Shown: in pieces, positions 53,912 to 64,000 of the stretch
Layout: each line of letters begins with the position of its first letter
How positions within the stretch are numbered: position 1 is the stretch's first letter
NCBI GenBank assembly: GCA_963576475.1
Contig: OY754981.1
Span: forward strand, 12,922,234-12,986,233
Length of the DNA: 64,000 nucleotides
Direction: 5' to 3'
Source: Molanna angustata
Lineage: Eukaryota; Arthropoda; Insecta; Trichoptera; Molannidae
The notes under the pieces: generated by a model
What the model saw: only the letters and a program-made list of their open reading frames with translations
Told to the model about the DNA's origin: nothing
Databases searched by the model: none
Translations under genes and position numbers: made by a program

Positions 53912-56900
53912 AAACGAGTGGGTTGTGGCCAACACTAAACTCTCCACACCACAAATATTGACAATGAAATATTTTATTCATTCTAAATTTTACTACCAGG
54001 AATATAAATTTTCTAACGATAGTATATTTTCATGTTAAGATAGACGAACTATTAATGCAGTGTGGTGTAGAATTCTAATGTTGTATGAAATATTTTAATA
54101 AAAGCAGATAAATTTTGTTTTAAAGGACGCGAAAGCATTTTCAAAATTTTGACACGTGATATCATATGAAGATTTTTTTTGTTATTTATGGAAAGCTAAT
54201 CAGTTCTATGTTCAAGCTCTTTACATTATAACATGAAATCAAATTACTGAACGTTTCCATACATAGAAATTTATCTAATTACATTTTTATTCATACTAAA
54301 TGTTACTACCAGGAATATAAATTTTCTTCCGATAGTATATTTTTATGTTAAGATAGACAAACTATTAATGCAGTATGGTGAAGAATGCTTATGTTGTATG
54401 AAATATTTTAATAAAAGCAGATAAATTTTGTTTCAAAGAGCGTTAGAGCATTTTAACCATTTTGACACGTGATATCATATGAAGAAATTTTTTGTTATTT
54501 ATGGAAAGCTAATCAGTTCTATGTTCAAGCTCTTTACATTATAACATGAAATCAAATTACTGAACGTTTCCATACATAGAAATTTATCTAATTACATTTT
54601 TATTCATACTAAATGTTACTATCAGGAATATAAATTTTCTTCCGATAGTATATTTTTATGTTAAGATAGACAAACTATTAATGCAGTATAGTGAAGAATG
54701 CTTATGTTGTATGAAATATTTAAAAAAAAGCAGATAAATTTTGTTTTAAAGAACGCGAGAGCATTTTCAAAATTTTGACACGTGATATCATGTGAAGATT
54801 ATTTTTGTTATTTATGGAAAGCTAATCAGTTCTATGTTCAAGCTCTTTACATTATAACATGAAATCAAATTACTGAACGTTTCCATACATAGAAATTTAT
54901 TTAATTACATTTTTATTCATACTAAATGTTACTATCAGGAATATAAATTTTCTTCCGATAGTATATTTTTATGTTAAGATAGACAAACTATTAATGCAGT
55001 ATAGTGAAGAATGCTTATGTTGTATGAAATATTTTAAAAAAAGCAGATGAATTTTGTTTTAAAGAACGCGAGAGCATTTTCAAAATTTTGACACGTGTTA
55101 TCATATGAAGATTATTTTTGTTATTTATGGAAAGCTAATCAGTTCTATGTTCAAGCTCTTTACATTATAACATGAAATCAAATTACTGAACTTTTCCATA
55201 CATAGAAATTTATCTAATTACATTTTTATTCATACTAAATGTTACTACCTGGAATATAAATTTTCTTCTGATAGTATATTTTTATGTTAAGATAAACAAA
55301 CTATTAATGCAGTATAGTGAAAAATGTTTATGTTGTATGAAATATTTTTAAAAAAAGCAGATAAATTTTGTTTTAAAGAACGCGAGAGCATTTTCAAAAT
55401 TTTGACACGTGATATCATATGAAGATTTTTTTTGTTATTTATGGAAAGCTAATCAGTTCTATGTTCAAGCTCTTTACATTATAACATGAAATCAAATTAC
55501 TGAACGTTTCCATACATAGAAATTTATCTAATTACATTTTTATTCATACTAAATGTTACTACCAGGAATATAAATTTTCTTCCGATAGTATATTTTTATG
55601 TTAAGATAAACAAACTATTAATGCAGTATAGTGAAAAATGTTTATGTTGTATGAAATATTTTAAAAAAAAGCAGATAAATTTTGTTTTAAAGAACGCGAG
55701 AGCATTTTCAAAATTTTGACACGTGATATCATATGAAGATTTTTTTTGTTATTTATGGAAAGCTAATCAGTTCTATGTTCAAGCTCTTTACATTATAACA
55801 TGAAATCAAATTACTGAACGTTTCCATACATAGAAATTTATCTAATTACATTTTTATTCATACTAAATGTTACTACCAGGAATATAAATTTTCTTCCGAT
55901 AGTATATTTTTATGTTAAGATAGACAAACTATTAATGCAGTATGGTGAAGAATGCTTATGTTGTATGAAATATTTTAATAAAAGCAGATCAATTTTGTTT
56001 CAAAGAGCGTTAGAGCATTTTAACCATTTTGACACGTGATATCATATGAAGAAATTTTTTGTTATTTATGGAAAGCTAATCAGTTCTATGTTCAAGCTCT
56101 TAACATTATAACATGAAATCAAATTACTGAACTTTTCCATACATAAGAAATTTATCTTATTACATTTTTATTCATACTAAATGTTACTACCAGGAAAATA
56201 AATTTTCTTCCGATAGTTTATTTTTATGTTAAGATAGACAAACTATTAATGCAGTATGGCGAAGAATGCTTATGTTGTAAGAAATATTTTAATAAAAGCA
56301 GATAAATTTTGTTTCAAAGAGCGTTAGAGCATTTTAACCATTTTGACACGTGATATCAAATGAAGAAATTTTTTGTTATTTATGGAAAGCTAATCAGTTC
56401 TATGTTCAAGCTCTTTACATTATAACATGAAATCAAATTACTGAACGTTTCCATACATAGAAATTTATCTAATTACATTTTTATTCATACTAAATGTTAC
56501 TATCAGGAATATAAATTTTCTTCCGATAGTATATTTTTATGTTAAGATAGACAAACTATTAATGCAGTATAGTGAAGAATGCTTATGTTGTATGAAATAT
56601 TTAAAAAAAAGCAGTTAAATTTTGTTTTAAAGAACGCAAGAGCATTTTCAAAATTTTGACACGTGATATCATATGAAGAATTTTTTTGTTATTTATGGAA
56701 AGCTAATCAGTTCTATGTTCAAGCTCTTTACATTATAATATGAAATCAAATTACTGAACGTTTCCATACATAGAAATTTATCTAATTACATTTTTATTCA
56801 TACTAAATGTTACTATCAGGAATATAAATTTTCTTCCGATAGTATATTTTTATGTTAAGATAGACAAACTATTAATGCAGTATAGTGAAGAATGCTTATG

Positions 56901-57757
56901 TTGTATGAAATATTTTAAAAAAAGCAGATAAATATTGTTTCAAAGAGCGTTAGAGCATTTTGACAATGTTGACACGTGATATCATATGAAGAAATTTTAT
57001 GATATCTATGAAAAGCTAATCAGTTCTAAGTTCAAGCTATTAATATTCTTATATCAATATGAAATCAATGAACTGAACATTGCCAATTATAAAAAAAATC
57101 TCTTGTTACATATAAGTTTCATACAAATATCCATTAAATAAAATATAATTTTTGAAACCGTTGAATATTTTTCTTTTAACATTGACCAACTTTGAATACA
57201 ATTTTATGAAGATTTTTGGTGTTGTATAAATAGTTGAAACCAAATTAAAATATCTCTAATTTCCAGGTCGTGAGAGCATTTTTTCAGTTTTAATAGATGA
57301 AATCATAAAGAAACATTGGGAAAAAATGAACCGTTGTCTATGGAAAACTAATCAGCTCTAAGTTTATGGACTTAACACATGTGATATCAATATGAAGTCA
57401 ATCGGACTTATAGTTTGGGCTGCAGAGAGGACACAAAAAAAAACAACGTAAATGATGAATTCATAGAGAAGAAATCAAAAGTTGTGTATGGAAAACTAAT
57501 CAGCTCTAGGTCTTTGCTCTTTACACATATGATGTTAATATGAATTCGATCGGACTTATAGTTTGGGCTGTAGAGAGGACACAAAAAAGATAAATGCTAC
57601 GGCGTACGGCGTATACGCCATACACACAAACACATCACGACGAAACTCATAGTGTGCATTCTCTACATGATACCCATTGAGAAATTGATGTAAAAAAAAT
57701 ACGCTTAAATTTTGCGAAATCATGACTCTCCCCTATTCCATAGTGTGGAGAGTAAAA
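53912..57757 (-). mobile_element. Family-1 Helentron-like element, 3.85 kb, internally expanded
   Basis: Complete minus-orientation copy. The 3' cap is at 53912 (ACGAGTGGGTTGTGGCCAA) with ACTCTCCACACC beside it. The 5' end at 57757 carries GTGTGGAGAGTAAAA and the complementary hairpin arm ACTCTCCCCTA. It is over six times longer than the 614-bp copy at 1775. The excess is a tandem array of about ten 313-bp units (53957-57073). The 57074-57600 part holds single-copy and twice-repeated versions of the same module plus the normal 5' region. No protein-coding frame is present. Confidence 0.7.
53957..57073 (-). repeat. 313-bp tandem array, about ten units
   Basis: The landmark TGAACGTTTCCATACATAG begins at 54248, 54561, 54874, 55187, 55501, 55815, 56128, 56442 and 56755, with a diverged one at 57074. 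Spacings are 313 or 314 bp until the last (319). Units are very similar. Two versions of one segment alternate: GAACGCGAGAGCATTTTCAA and GAGCGTTAGAGCATTTTAAC. Confidence 0.97.
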
Positions 57758-58544
57758 ATTGGTTTCGTTCTAATAAATGTAATTTATTATAGGCGCATAT
57801 ATATTTAAACGCGTCGCGCCTTGTTCTGACGAAAATGGAATTATTCTGACGATGTGCATTGCACGAAACTCGTCGATGATCAATTAAATTTAATAAAACT
57901 ACTATCAAGTATTTTTTTAATATCCATAGTAAGCGTATCTACCAAAAATGCTGAATTTTAAAATTGTGCGATGAAAATTCACTTTACTGTTACGAGTCAA
58001 ATAATATTTTGAGTGACGTGTTACACCAGAATTAAACCTTTGTAACTTGTGAAGTATTAATTCTTTATTGTTTTAGTAAAACGAAAATAAATTTGACAAA
58101 AGTTGGCCTTAGGTCCTTTCGCAAAAAGGATAACCGGAACACGCTTTGGGTTCTCAATATAATAATATTATTTTTGGAAGTTTATTAATCGTGAGAGTCA
58201 AACGTGACTCCCATTGTTCCACATTAGTTTGGGTAAAGGGTTGACTTATTCCATTTGTGTTATTTTTGACAGCACTAATCATTATTTTTGGTTCGAGTTC
58301 ATATTATGTTTGTTCAAGTAATGTCTATATAATATTTTATACTCGAAACTGTCCAACTTATCGAAATTATTTTTGAACAAACGTTAAGCGGGTTCCTTAC
58401 CTACATACATACATTTCCTCTGCTTAAAAATATACTTAATAAAAAATATCTAATCAATATTTTTTTCAAAATTCTGAAATCTTAAAATTGAATTGCAAAT
58501 TTGTTTAAAACAACAAACATGAATTGCAGACTTAACAAAGAAGA
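57758..58544. other. No recognised gene or element
   Basis: No coding or repeat match. A TACATACATACATT tract near 58403 is only four or so units. Confidence 0.4.
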
Positions 58545-58640
58545 CGAAGGACCTCAGTCAATGTTTATGACATAATAAACTCCAATATTGAATGTATAGA
58601 CCTTCTGAAAATTATTTACTTCAACATAACTGCTTATTAC
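58545..58640 (+). mobile_element. Fragment of the 46-kb LINE family
   Basis: GACGAAGGACCTCAGTCAAT through GACCTTCTGAAAATTATTTA matches the complement of 46320-46420 (coding for the NIDC-LL block). It ends where a different LINE begins. Confidence 0.7.
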
Positions 58641-58649
58641 ACACACACA

Positions 58650-59765
58650 ATACGAATTATTCGCAGACGATATGAAAATATCTTCTATAATCAGGAATCA
58701 CAACGATTGCCTCAATATGCAAGCTGATCTTGACAGACTTACGGACTACTGCCCGACAAACAAATTGACTATTAATGCAGACAAATGTTACAAACTAACC
58801 TTTACCCGCAAACAATAACCCATAACTTTTTCCTATAACATTAATAAAGTTTCCATAACACCTTGCGACACTGTAAGAGACCTCGGTATAATCATGGATG
58901 GGAGCCTTACATTCAGCAACCATATAGATAAAATGATAGACAAGGCTTATAGAACTCTCGGATTCATATTCAGAACCTGCAAATCTTTCAAGAACATAAA
59001 TACACTAAAATCTATATATTATACCATGGTTTGACCAATACTCGAATATGCATCCCCAATCTGGTCCCCAAGATACACAACATACAAACAACGCATTGAA
59101 AGAATACAAAGATTGTTCATTAAATACTTAAACCATAAAGAATACCTCGAGTTCCCCAGCTACGACTGCGCGAGAACCCATTATAAAATCGACAGTCTCG
59201 AGAATAGACGCACCGTAAATGATATGATGCTTCTGTACAACGTTATAAATAATAATATCGACTGCCTCTCAATACTCAATACCATTTCATTTAATATTCC
59301 TACTCGCAGAACTAGACATACACATTTATTCCACCTTCCAATTCATCGCACCAATTACGAACAAAACATGGCAATACATAGAATGTGCGATACATACAAT
59401 AACAGATTTCAAGAGTTTGACATCTTCCACCTCAGCTCCACAACATTCAAATACTCTATGCAAAAGAAGATCAATAACCGCTTATTATAGGAAACCTTGA
59501 CGGCATTAATTCTCTTTTTTCTTTTTTTCCTTTTAGTTGAATATTATGTTTTGAATCATTGTAAACTTGAAATGTTGCTCTTACCTACATACCAACCTAT
59601 GATCATGCATATTTTTTTGATTTTTTGCAAACTTATATTATTTTATATTAATCATAACGACAAAATGTAATAGGCCTTAATACTTGATGTTACTATTGTA
59701 TTGTACTATGTCTTAATGCTGTTTTTTGTCTAAATTTAACCTAAATAAATAAATATAAATAAAAA
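58650..59765 (+). mobile_element. LINE, RT palm to 3' tail, two stops
   Basis: One frame from 58660 to 59490 encodes FADDMKISSIIRNH (catalytic motif C), RDLGIIMDGSLTFSNHID (thumb), YRTLGFIFRTCKSF, LEYASPIWSP, RIERIQRLFIKYL, DMMLLYNVINNNIDCLSIL and FHLPIHRTNYEQNM to a NNRLL end. Two in-frame stops (TAA 58816-58818, TGA 59032-59034) are point changes, with no frameshift. The 3' UTR ends AAATAAATAAATATAAATAA near 59763. It is 5'-truncated just upstream of motif C. Confidence 0.92.
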
Positions 59766-59871
59766 GAATATTTTAAAGAAATAAAAAAAAAATCAAATTA
59801 ATTATCTGTGAGACACTGGTTTCCACTTTTTATATATCATCGTATTCTGATGACAACCAGGTCATATGATG

Positions 59872-59942
59872 GGTCGATAGCAGAGCGGTTAAAGCGCTGG
59901 TCTAGTAATCCAGTGGTTGCGAATTCGAATCCTGCCTCGACC
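59872..59942 (+). other. tRNA-Thr(AGT)-like sequence, SINE head or pseudogene
   Basis: The 71-nt segment has an acceptor pairing GGTCGA/TCGACC, an A-box-like TAGCAGAGCGG and an anticodon loop CTAGTAA (AGT) on an imperfect stem. Its B-box-like GAATTCGAATCC has only part of the T-stem paired. It is likely tRNA-derived but not a functional tRNA. What follows (to about 60025) could be a SINE body, without a recognisable tail. Confidence 0.5.
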
Positions 59943-60039
59943 GATTTCGTGCACAAACATTAATTCTTATTTTAAGGAACATAGAAAGATGTTTATGTAC
60001 TTGTTTAACAAGGACATATTCATATTTACGTAAAAAAAA

Positions 60040-60470
60040 TATGCTTTAAGCTTATGAATATTGAATGGATATTGTATGGAAAACTATCAAAATGGCGGAG
60101 TTGTATGCACAAAACGCTTATTTTTAAAATAGGTTAAACATTATTATTATACAAAATAATCACTTAAACGCTAAGCCATACCTGAAAATATATTTTATTC
60201 GTGTAAATACGTACTTCAAACTTTTAAGTTAACAGATATTTGCCTACAAAAAATACTCTTTTTTGACAGCTCTAACCTTGGAAATTTAGTATGAAAAAAA
60301 AAACGGAAATTTATTGAATATTTCAACATTTTTAACACATTTTTAGCGTGACACTGCGTTTGGTATACTGGTACATGCACGCACATAATTTTTTTTTAGA
60401 TGCTCTTATATATCCAGGAGGCGTGAGACAAACACACATACACACACACACACTATTATTGTTTTTATAC
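60040..60470 (-). repeat. Dispersed 420-bp repeat, copy 2
   Basis: Reverse-complement partner of 48440-48860, with GCGTGACACTGCGTTTGGTA, TACTGGTACATG and GGCGTGAGACAAAC, and a CA-rich end at 60430-60452. Confidence 0.75.
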
Positions 60471-61025
60471 TTAAGATTCCTACTCTAAGAAATCAGAACT
60501 CTCCACTAATTCATAGTTGTGTACTTTGTGTAGAGTGAAAATTGAAGAATTACTGAAAAAAATAAAAAACAATCACCAATTGTTTAAGATGTGTTGAGTA
60601 CCTATATTTTCATTAGATGATTTAAGCAAAACCTTAATGGTAGCTGAAACGTAGCAAAGGCTCAATTTAAGTAGTATATTTTTAGTTATCCATGGGTTCC
60701 CAGCCTATGGCGAAACCTTTTAAAAATGTTTTTAGCGCTTCTGAACAATTTAAATTACACAGGTATATCACAGGTTGGCCCAGAAAGGGACCAAAACCTA
60801 TCACACACCACATAATAAATTTTTCAACCCAATGCTCTCAATTTGGGGGAAGGCGAAACGAAAAATAAAAATTAAGGACCAAAATCGCAACGGTAATCTA
60901 AAATGTTTAATAATTGCCAGTGGAATTAAAAATGCTTACATTTCAATTTATTTTATAGACAAAAAAAACCGTTGGTTTGGTTTACAAATTTATACTTAAA
61001 GTATACAAAATAATCTAAGTAAATT
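60471..61025. other. No recognised gene
   Basis: A 74-codon open frame (60775-60999) is lysine-rich and unlike anything I know. It lacks context, so I treat it as chance or an old transposon relic. Confidence 0.35.
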
Positions 61026-61125
61026 AGTAAAAATGAGTGGGTTGTGGCAAACTTTATACTCCTCACTACCAACTACCAAGTGACTCCACAAAGTAATCAA
61101 ATTTGTATGGATTTTTTTCAGAATG
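61026..61125 (-). mobile_element. Family-2 Helentron-like element, 3' end only
   Basis: ATGAGTGGGTTGTGGCAAAC, ACTCCTCACTACC and AATCAAATTTGTATGG mark the 3' end. It is cut near 61125 by an RTE-like fragment. Confidence 0.6.
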
Positions 61126-61129
61126 AAAT

Positions 61130-61290
61130 GACTGTTCCCTGTTATTCTCGGAGCCTGCTCTTGTGAAGTGGACGTCCAGCTATCCTTCCATCGTTTTGGT
61201 GGTCTTCCAGGGGGTCTGCCATTTGTTATCTCCCCATCCGCTGCCATCTTCACCACTCGATCGGAACCCGCTCTCTCCACATGATAAATT
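61130..61290 (-). mobile_element. RTE-like 3' fragment
   Basis: The reverse strand encodes MERAGSDRVVKMAADGEI, then GRPPGRPPKRWKDSW and TSTSQEQAPR. It resembles the C-terminus expected downstream of the relic at 27740-28140. Confidence 0.65.
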
Positions 61291-61311
61291 TAAATTAAAA
61301 AATTAAAACTG

Positions 61312-61388
61312 TGTCTCCACCGGGAATCGAACCCGGGACCTTTGGATCAGCAGTCAGATACCTAACCAACTGAGCCACAAAGGCCGAC
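61312..61388 (-). other. tRNA-like SINE head or tRNA pseudogene
   Basis: The reverse strand contains TGGCTCAGTTGG (A-box) and GGTTCGATTCC (B-box), with a perfect 5-bp T-stem around TTCGATT. The acceptor stem pairs poorly and the anticodon arm is irregular (GCT-like). It is tRNA-derived but not functional. An AATTTAAATT-rich stretch follows, similar to the SINE at 3239-3459. Confidence 0.6.
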
Positions 61389-61517
61389 GATGATATAGCG
61401 CAGTATTCTTTTGCTTTGTTCCGATGTGTTCAACTTGATGGATCAAATGAGAATGTCGGCCTTTGAAATATTTAACTGTACGGAAACCATCGGTGACAAA
61501 ATCACGTTCAAAAAATC

Positions 61518-61559
61518 AAAATATTGCCTAGAGACTTATTTGTCTCTAGGCAATATTTT
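61518..61559. repeat. Perfect 18-bp hairpin
   Basis: AAAATATTGCCTAGAGAC (61518-61535) and its complement (61542-61559) flank a 6-nt loop TTATTT. The context is unknown. Confidence 0.9.
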
Positions 61560-61564
61560 ATTTT

Positions 61565-61745
61565 TACCATCACGCCATGTCCCTTGCGTGGTAGACAGAT
61601 AGAACCGAACGCCACATTTTTATATTCTGGCACTCATCCCTCGCCTCGTCCACATTCATGCATCTTCTCATACATGTTCGTCTATTGCTCAAACTTCTAA
61701 CATTTGCATCTTTCAGAATATCGTTCACATGGTCATGCCATCCCT
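61565..61745 (-). mobile_element. RTE-like 3' fragment
   Basis: The reverse strand encodes GWHDHVNDILKDANVRSLSN, RRTCMRRCMNVDEARDE and a SVLSVYH-like end before CATGGCGTGATGG. It is the fifth copy of the (TATG)n family, but without the TATG tail, lost at the hairpin side. Confidence 0.8.
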
Positions 61746-62573
61746 TATTATTATTTCAAAATAAATTTATGTATTTCCGTACGATACATTAGTTTATTTA
61801 ATTGAAAAATATTTTGTACAACAATATCGTGATACAATAATTATTCGTATAGTAAAAATACGGTTAACTCTGTGAGTAAAAATAAATACATTTTTTCCAG
61901 AAAAAAGAAATTTTATTTACTTAAATCTGGTATCTGACAGTTTTGCTATTTTACGGGTAATTAAATACCAAACGAATGCGCTGCATGAAATTTCCAAGTA
62001 AATCAACAAACTGTATTATAATCTTCGTTCTTTACAAAGAAAATTGTATTTTTAATACTCTGTGAAAGATAATCTTAGCCTCTCTTTACCGGTTTCATAT
62101 AACGAACAGTGATTGCTATTTCTTGGGAAGCTTTTCTTGTGAATTTTCTTTGAATTCACGGGTGTGGGGTTGCTGTTTTTTTATATGGTTTTAGTTTTTG
62201 ATGACTTTCTTATAAGGACAGAGAATTTTTATTTTTTATTAAGTATTTTTTGCACAGCAACCCTCCATGATACAAGATCATTTCCAGAGTTCAAAATGCT
62301 AACGTGTTCGTTGCGCTATGAAATTTTTTATTTTATTTTATTAAGTTCCCACATTATGACCTACACATGTGATTATATTGTTTGTTAATCACATATTTTT
62401 CTTAGACATGATCACAGAGTACCTATGTACTAGTCATGAGCAAATGCAGATATAAAGTCTTTCGTATTTGGTGGTGATCATAGACTTACGATTCTTTTAA
62501 TTTTTATTTTTAGATTGCATCATCTTTGTATGACTCCGATTGAACCTGATTGAAAAATTCATATCACAATATT
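61746..62573. other. No recognised gene or element
   Basis: A+T-rich; open frames are short and without support. Confidence 0.4.
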
Positions 62574-62645
62574 GACGAAGTTGGAGTTTTATAGGAGAAC
62601 CTTGAAATCAAAGAACCTACAGGTCTTACGACCTACCATCGGCTA
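62574..62645 (+). mobile_element. Diverged arm of the 11-kb foldback family
   Basis: GACGAAGTTGGA, then AGGAGAACCTTGAAATCAAA, GAACCTACAGGTCTTACGAC and CTACCATCGGCT parallel the left arm at 11075-11150. Confidence 0.7.
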
Positions 62646-62919
62646 CATACACATTGGTACAAGTATTCAAATATGCTAAAAAATGAACTTCATTTCAGGC
62701 GCCGAGACATTTAATTTCTGGCGATAATGTCATCTTACGTATATGAATCGCTGTTTTCAATATTTACGAATCAATTTCTCAATGGATGACGTTTGAAAAA
62801 TGTTTCTTGGAAACGACCATAGGTGGCGATGATATTCTAAGCTTATTTTCAAGCAAACAGATATTGATGAGTAACATAAATAAAACTTATGTACTGATAA
62901 AATTTCGCAGTCTCCTACC

Positions 62920-63310
62920 CCACCACACATTGACAGTACTTAACAGTTCTTCGATTTCCACGCCAAGCAATTAATAATCAGCGTGGCGAGCTACTGCTGA
63001 TCGGGACATGGCCCACCAGTCATGGCGGAGGGCTCTCCCACTCCTTAGTACTCTTATAGGCGATTCACAAGAACCTCAACACACATTGACAGTACTCAAC
63101 AGTTCTTCGATTTCCACGCCAGGTGTGATGTGGGCTGAATCATCGCCGCGTGTGACGAGTCACCGTCGAACGAGACATTAAAGCGTTTGTCCTGCTTTTC
63201 CATAGGTAAGAATTGAATGGGGCACTGATCTTTTGCCCAGAATCCTAGGATGGGGCTGCGGCCACCCCCAACTTTGCTAGCTAGGCCTCTATGGCTAAAA
63301 TTTAGCCTCA
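62920..63310 (-). mobile_element. GC-rich dispersed repeat, partner of 52880-53260
   Basis: The reverse strand reads GGCCTAGCTAGCAAAGTTGG, GGGTGGCCGCAGCCCCATCC, then a frame MEKQDKRFNVSFDGDSSHAA. ACACATTGACAGTACTCAAC and TTCTTCGATTTCCACGCCA also occurs twice, 153 bp apart (about 62927 and 63080), as a local direct repeat. It is probably a LINE fragment. Confidence 0.5.
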
Positions 63311-63721
63311 ATATAAAATCATTAATAGAAATGTCAATAATTTTATTCTAAGGAAACTCAATAAATTGCATCGTTGAACTCAATAAATGGTATAAACGTT
63401 GTTTAAGCGCTAATGTGATAATGTGAGCTTCCTGAACTTAAATAACTTTTGTTCTTGTATGAAAAAGACCAATAGCAGGACTTGTTTTATACATATTTTT
63501 ATATCCGTATCTTTCATATTTTTTTATTTAGTTTTGTAATCAAAAAATATGAATGTCAATAAAAAAATCTTAAAAATGGAAAGAATAGCAGATTGTTTTC
63601 GAATCCTTATGTTAAGAAACAATGATACTAGGTATATAATTTGTAGAGAAATGTCAAACTAACGGCGGAAATTTCATATTGCGTTCTATCTAACATACAT
63701 TTTATGATTATTTTTAATATA
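63311..63721. other. A+T-rich stretch, nothing recognised
   Basis: A short AACTCAATAAA doublet near 63355 and 63378 is the only pattern noted. Confidence 0.4.
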
Positions 63722-64000
63722 CTAGTTGCATGTAACACATGAGATCCAACTGTCGATAGCGATAGTATGTATAGTTGAAGAATATGTACCAAACTATAAA
63801 CCCATAGATACAAATTATTGAATATTTTCAGATATTTTGTTTTCTATACAACATATGTAGGTATGTATGTCAAGATAGGATCGTATGGAGGAAGATCCTT
63901 TTTCCTACCCAGAATATGCAAATAGCATGATGGTATGTATGTATGTTTGGAGATGAAGTATCAAACTATTAAGTCTTCTTACATATTGTGTATAGGCGAC
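63722..64000 (-). mobile_element. Family-3 Helitron-like element, 3' part, runs off the window
   Basis: The minus-orientation terminus is at 63722: CATGTAACACATG hairpin, CTAG, with A (T on the reverse) outside. ATCCAACTGTCGAT follows at about 63744-63757. The rest is collinear with 29760-30038, plus an extra segment around 63885-63930 (TTTTTCCTACCCAGAATATG) missing from the 29-kb copy. The 5' end lies beyond the window. Confidence 0.6.

Noticed and set aside
53489..53938. 149-codon plus-strand open frame
   Set aside because: Antisense of the RTE-like fragment with CETW and FEMRCYRRML blocks.
53957..57073. CRISPR-like array
   Set aside because: Units are 313 bp, fully repetitive without unique spacers, and the DNA is eukaryotic.
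60775..60999. 74-residue lysine-rich protein
   Set aside because: No known motif, no partner copy in the window and only chance-length; left as unassigned.
61312..61388. Functional tRNA gene
   Set aside because: T-stem and promoter boxes are good, but acceptor and anticodon stems pair poorly; SINE head or pseudogene is more likely.

Overview
This window looks like intergenic or heterochromatin-like nuclear DNA from an insect, most probably a butterfly or moth. It is strongly A+T-rich, and every protein-coding trace I can recognise belongs to a mobile element. I see no host gene, rRNA, bacterial-style operon, CRISPR array or intact tRNA gene. The lepidopteran guess is an inference. It rests on the mix of RTE-like fragments with (TATG)n tails, jockey/CR1-like LINEs ending in TAAA repeats, tRNA-headed SINEs and abundant small Helitron-like elements.

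Three groups dominate. (1) Non-LTR retrotransposons: about thirty LINE or RTE pieces, nearly all 5'-truncated and crossed by stops or frameshifts. The best is a 2.15 kb LINE at 22245-24397, with all reverse-transcriptase motifs in 22322-24021, sitting inside a minus-strand RTE element. (2) Small non-autonomous elements with asymmetric terminal inverted repeats, read here as Helitron/Helentron-like. Family 1 has ends ACTCTCCAC...GTGGAGAGT and copies near 1.7-3.2, 20.9, 24.7 and 53.9-57.8 kb. Family 2 has ends ACTCCTCAC...GTGAGGAGT and copies near 15.1, 31.7, 42.4, 43.2, 45.6 and 61.0 kb. Families 1 and 2 share the outer 3' cap ending CCACTCGTTT. Family 3 runs from TCCAACTGTCGAT to CTAG, with copies near 20.1, 26.1, 29.1 and 63.7 kb. 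(3) Foldback and TIR elements, microsatellites and minisatellites.

Layout: 0-3.6 kb LINE fragment, nested Helentron-like copies and a SINE; 3.9-8.7 kb long microsatellites, a direct duplication, a TIR element and a foldback; 8.8-18.9 kb RTE/LINE relics, a 382-bp near-palindrome and a 514-bp TIR element; 20-25 kb Helitron-like copies and the LINE-in-RTE nest; 25-36.4 kb sparse DNA with family-3 Helitrons and a GC-rich hairpin cluster; 36.8-48.4 kb RTE copies, a 27-bp minisatellite, a 197-bp palindrome and the nested family-2 copy; 49.3-51.9 kb a cluster of different tandem repeats; 52.6-57.8 kb RTE relics and a 3.85-kb family-1 element holding a ten-unit 313-bp array; 58.5-64 kb LINE, tRNA-like and Helitron relics.

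There is no gene pathway to describe. The functional logic is parasitic: LINE machinery probably mobilised the SINE through a shared 3' hairpin, and the Helitron-like families carry paired end sequences that change together. These end structures, the TT-site nesting and the 313-bp array are the most unusual things here.
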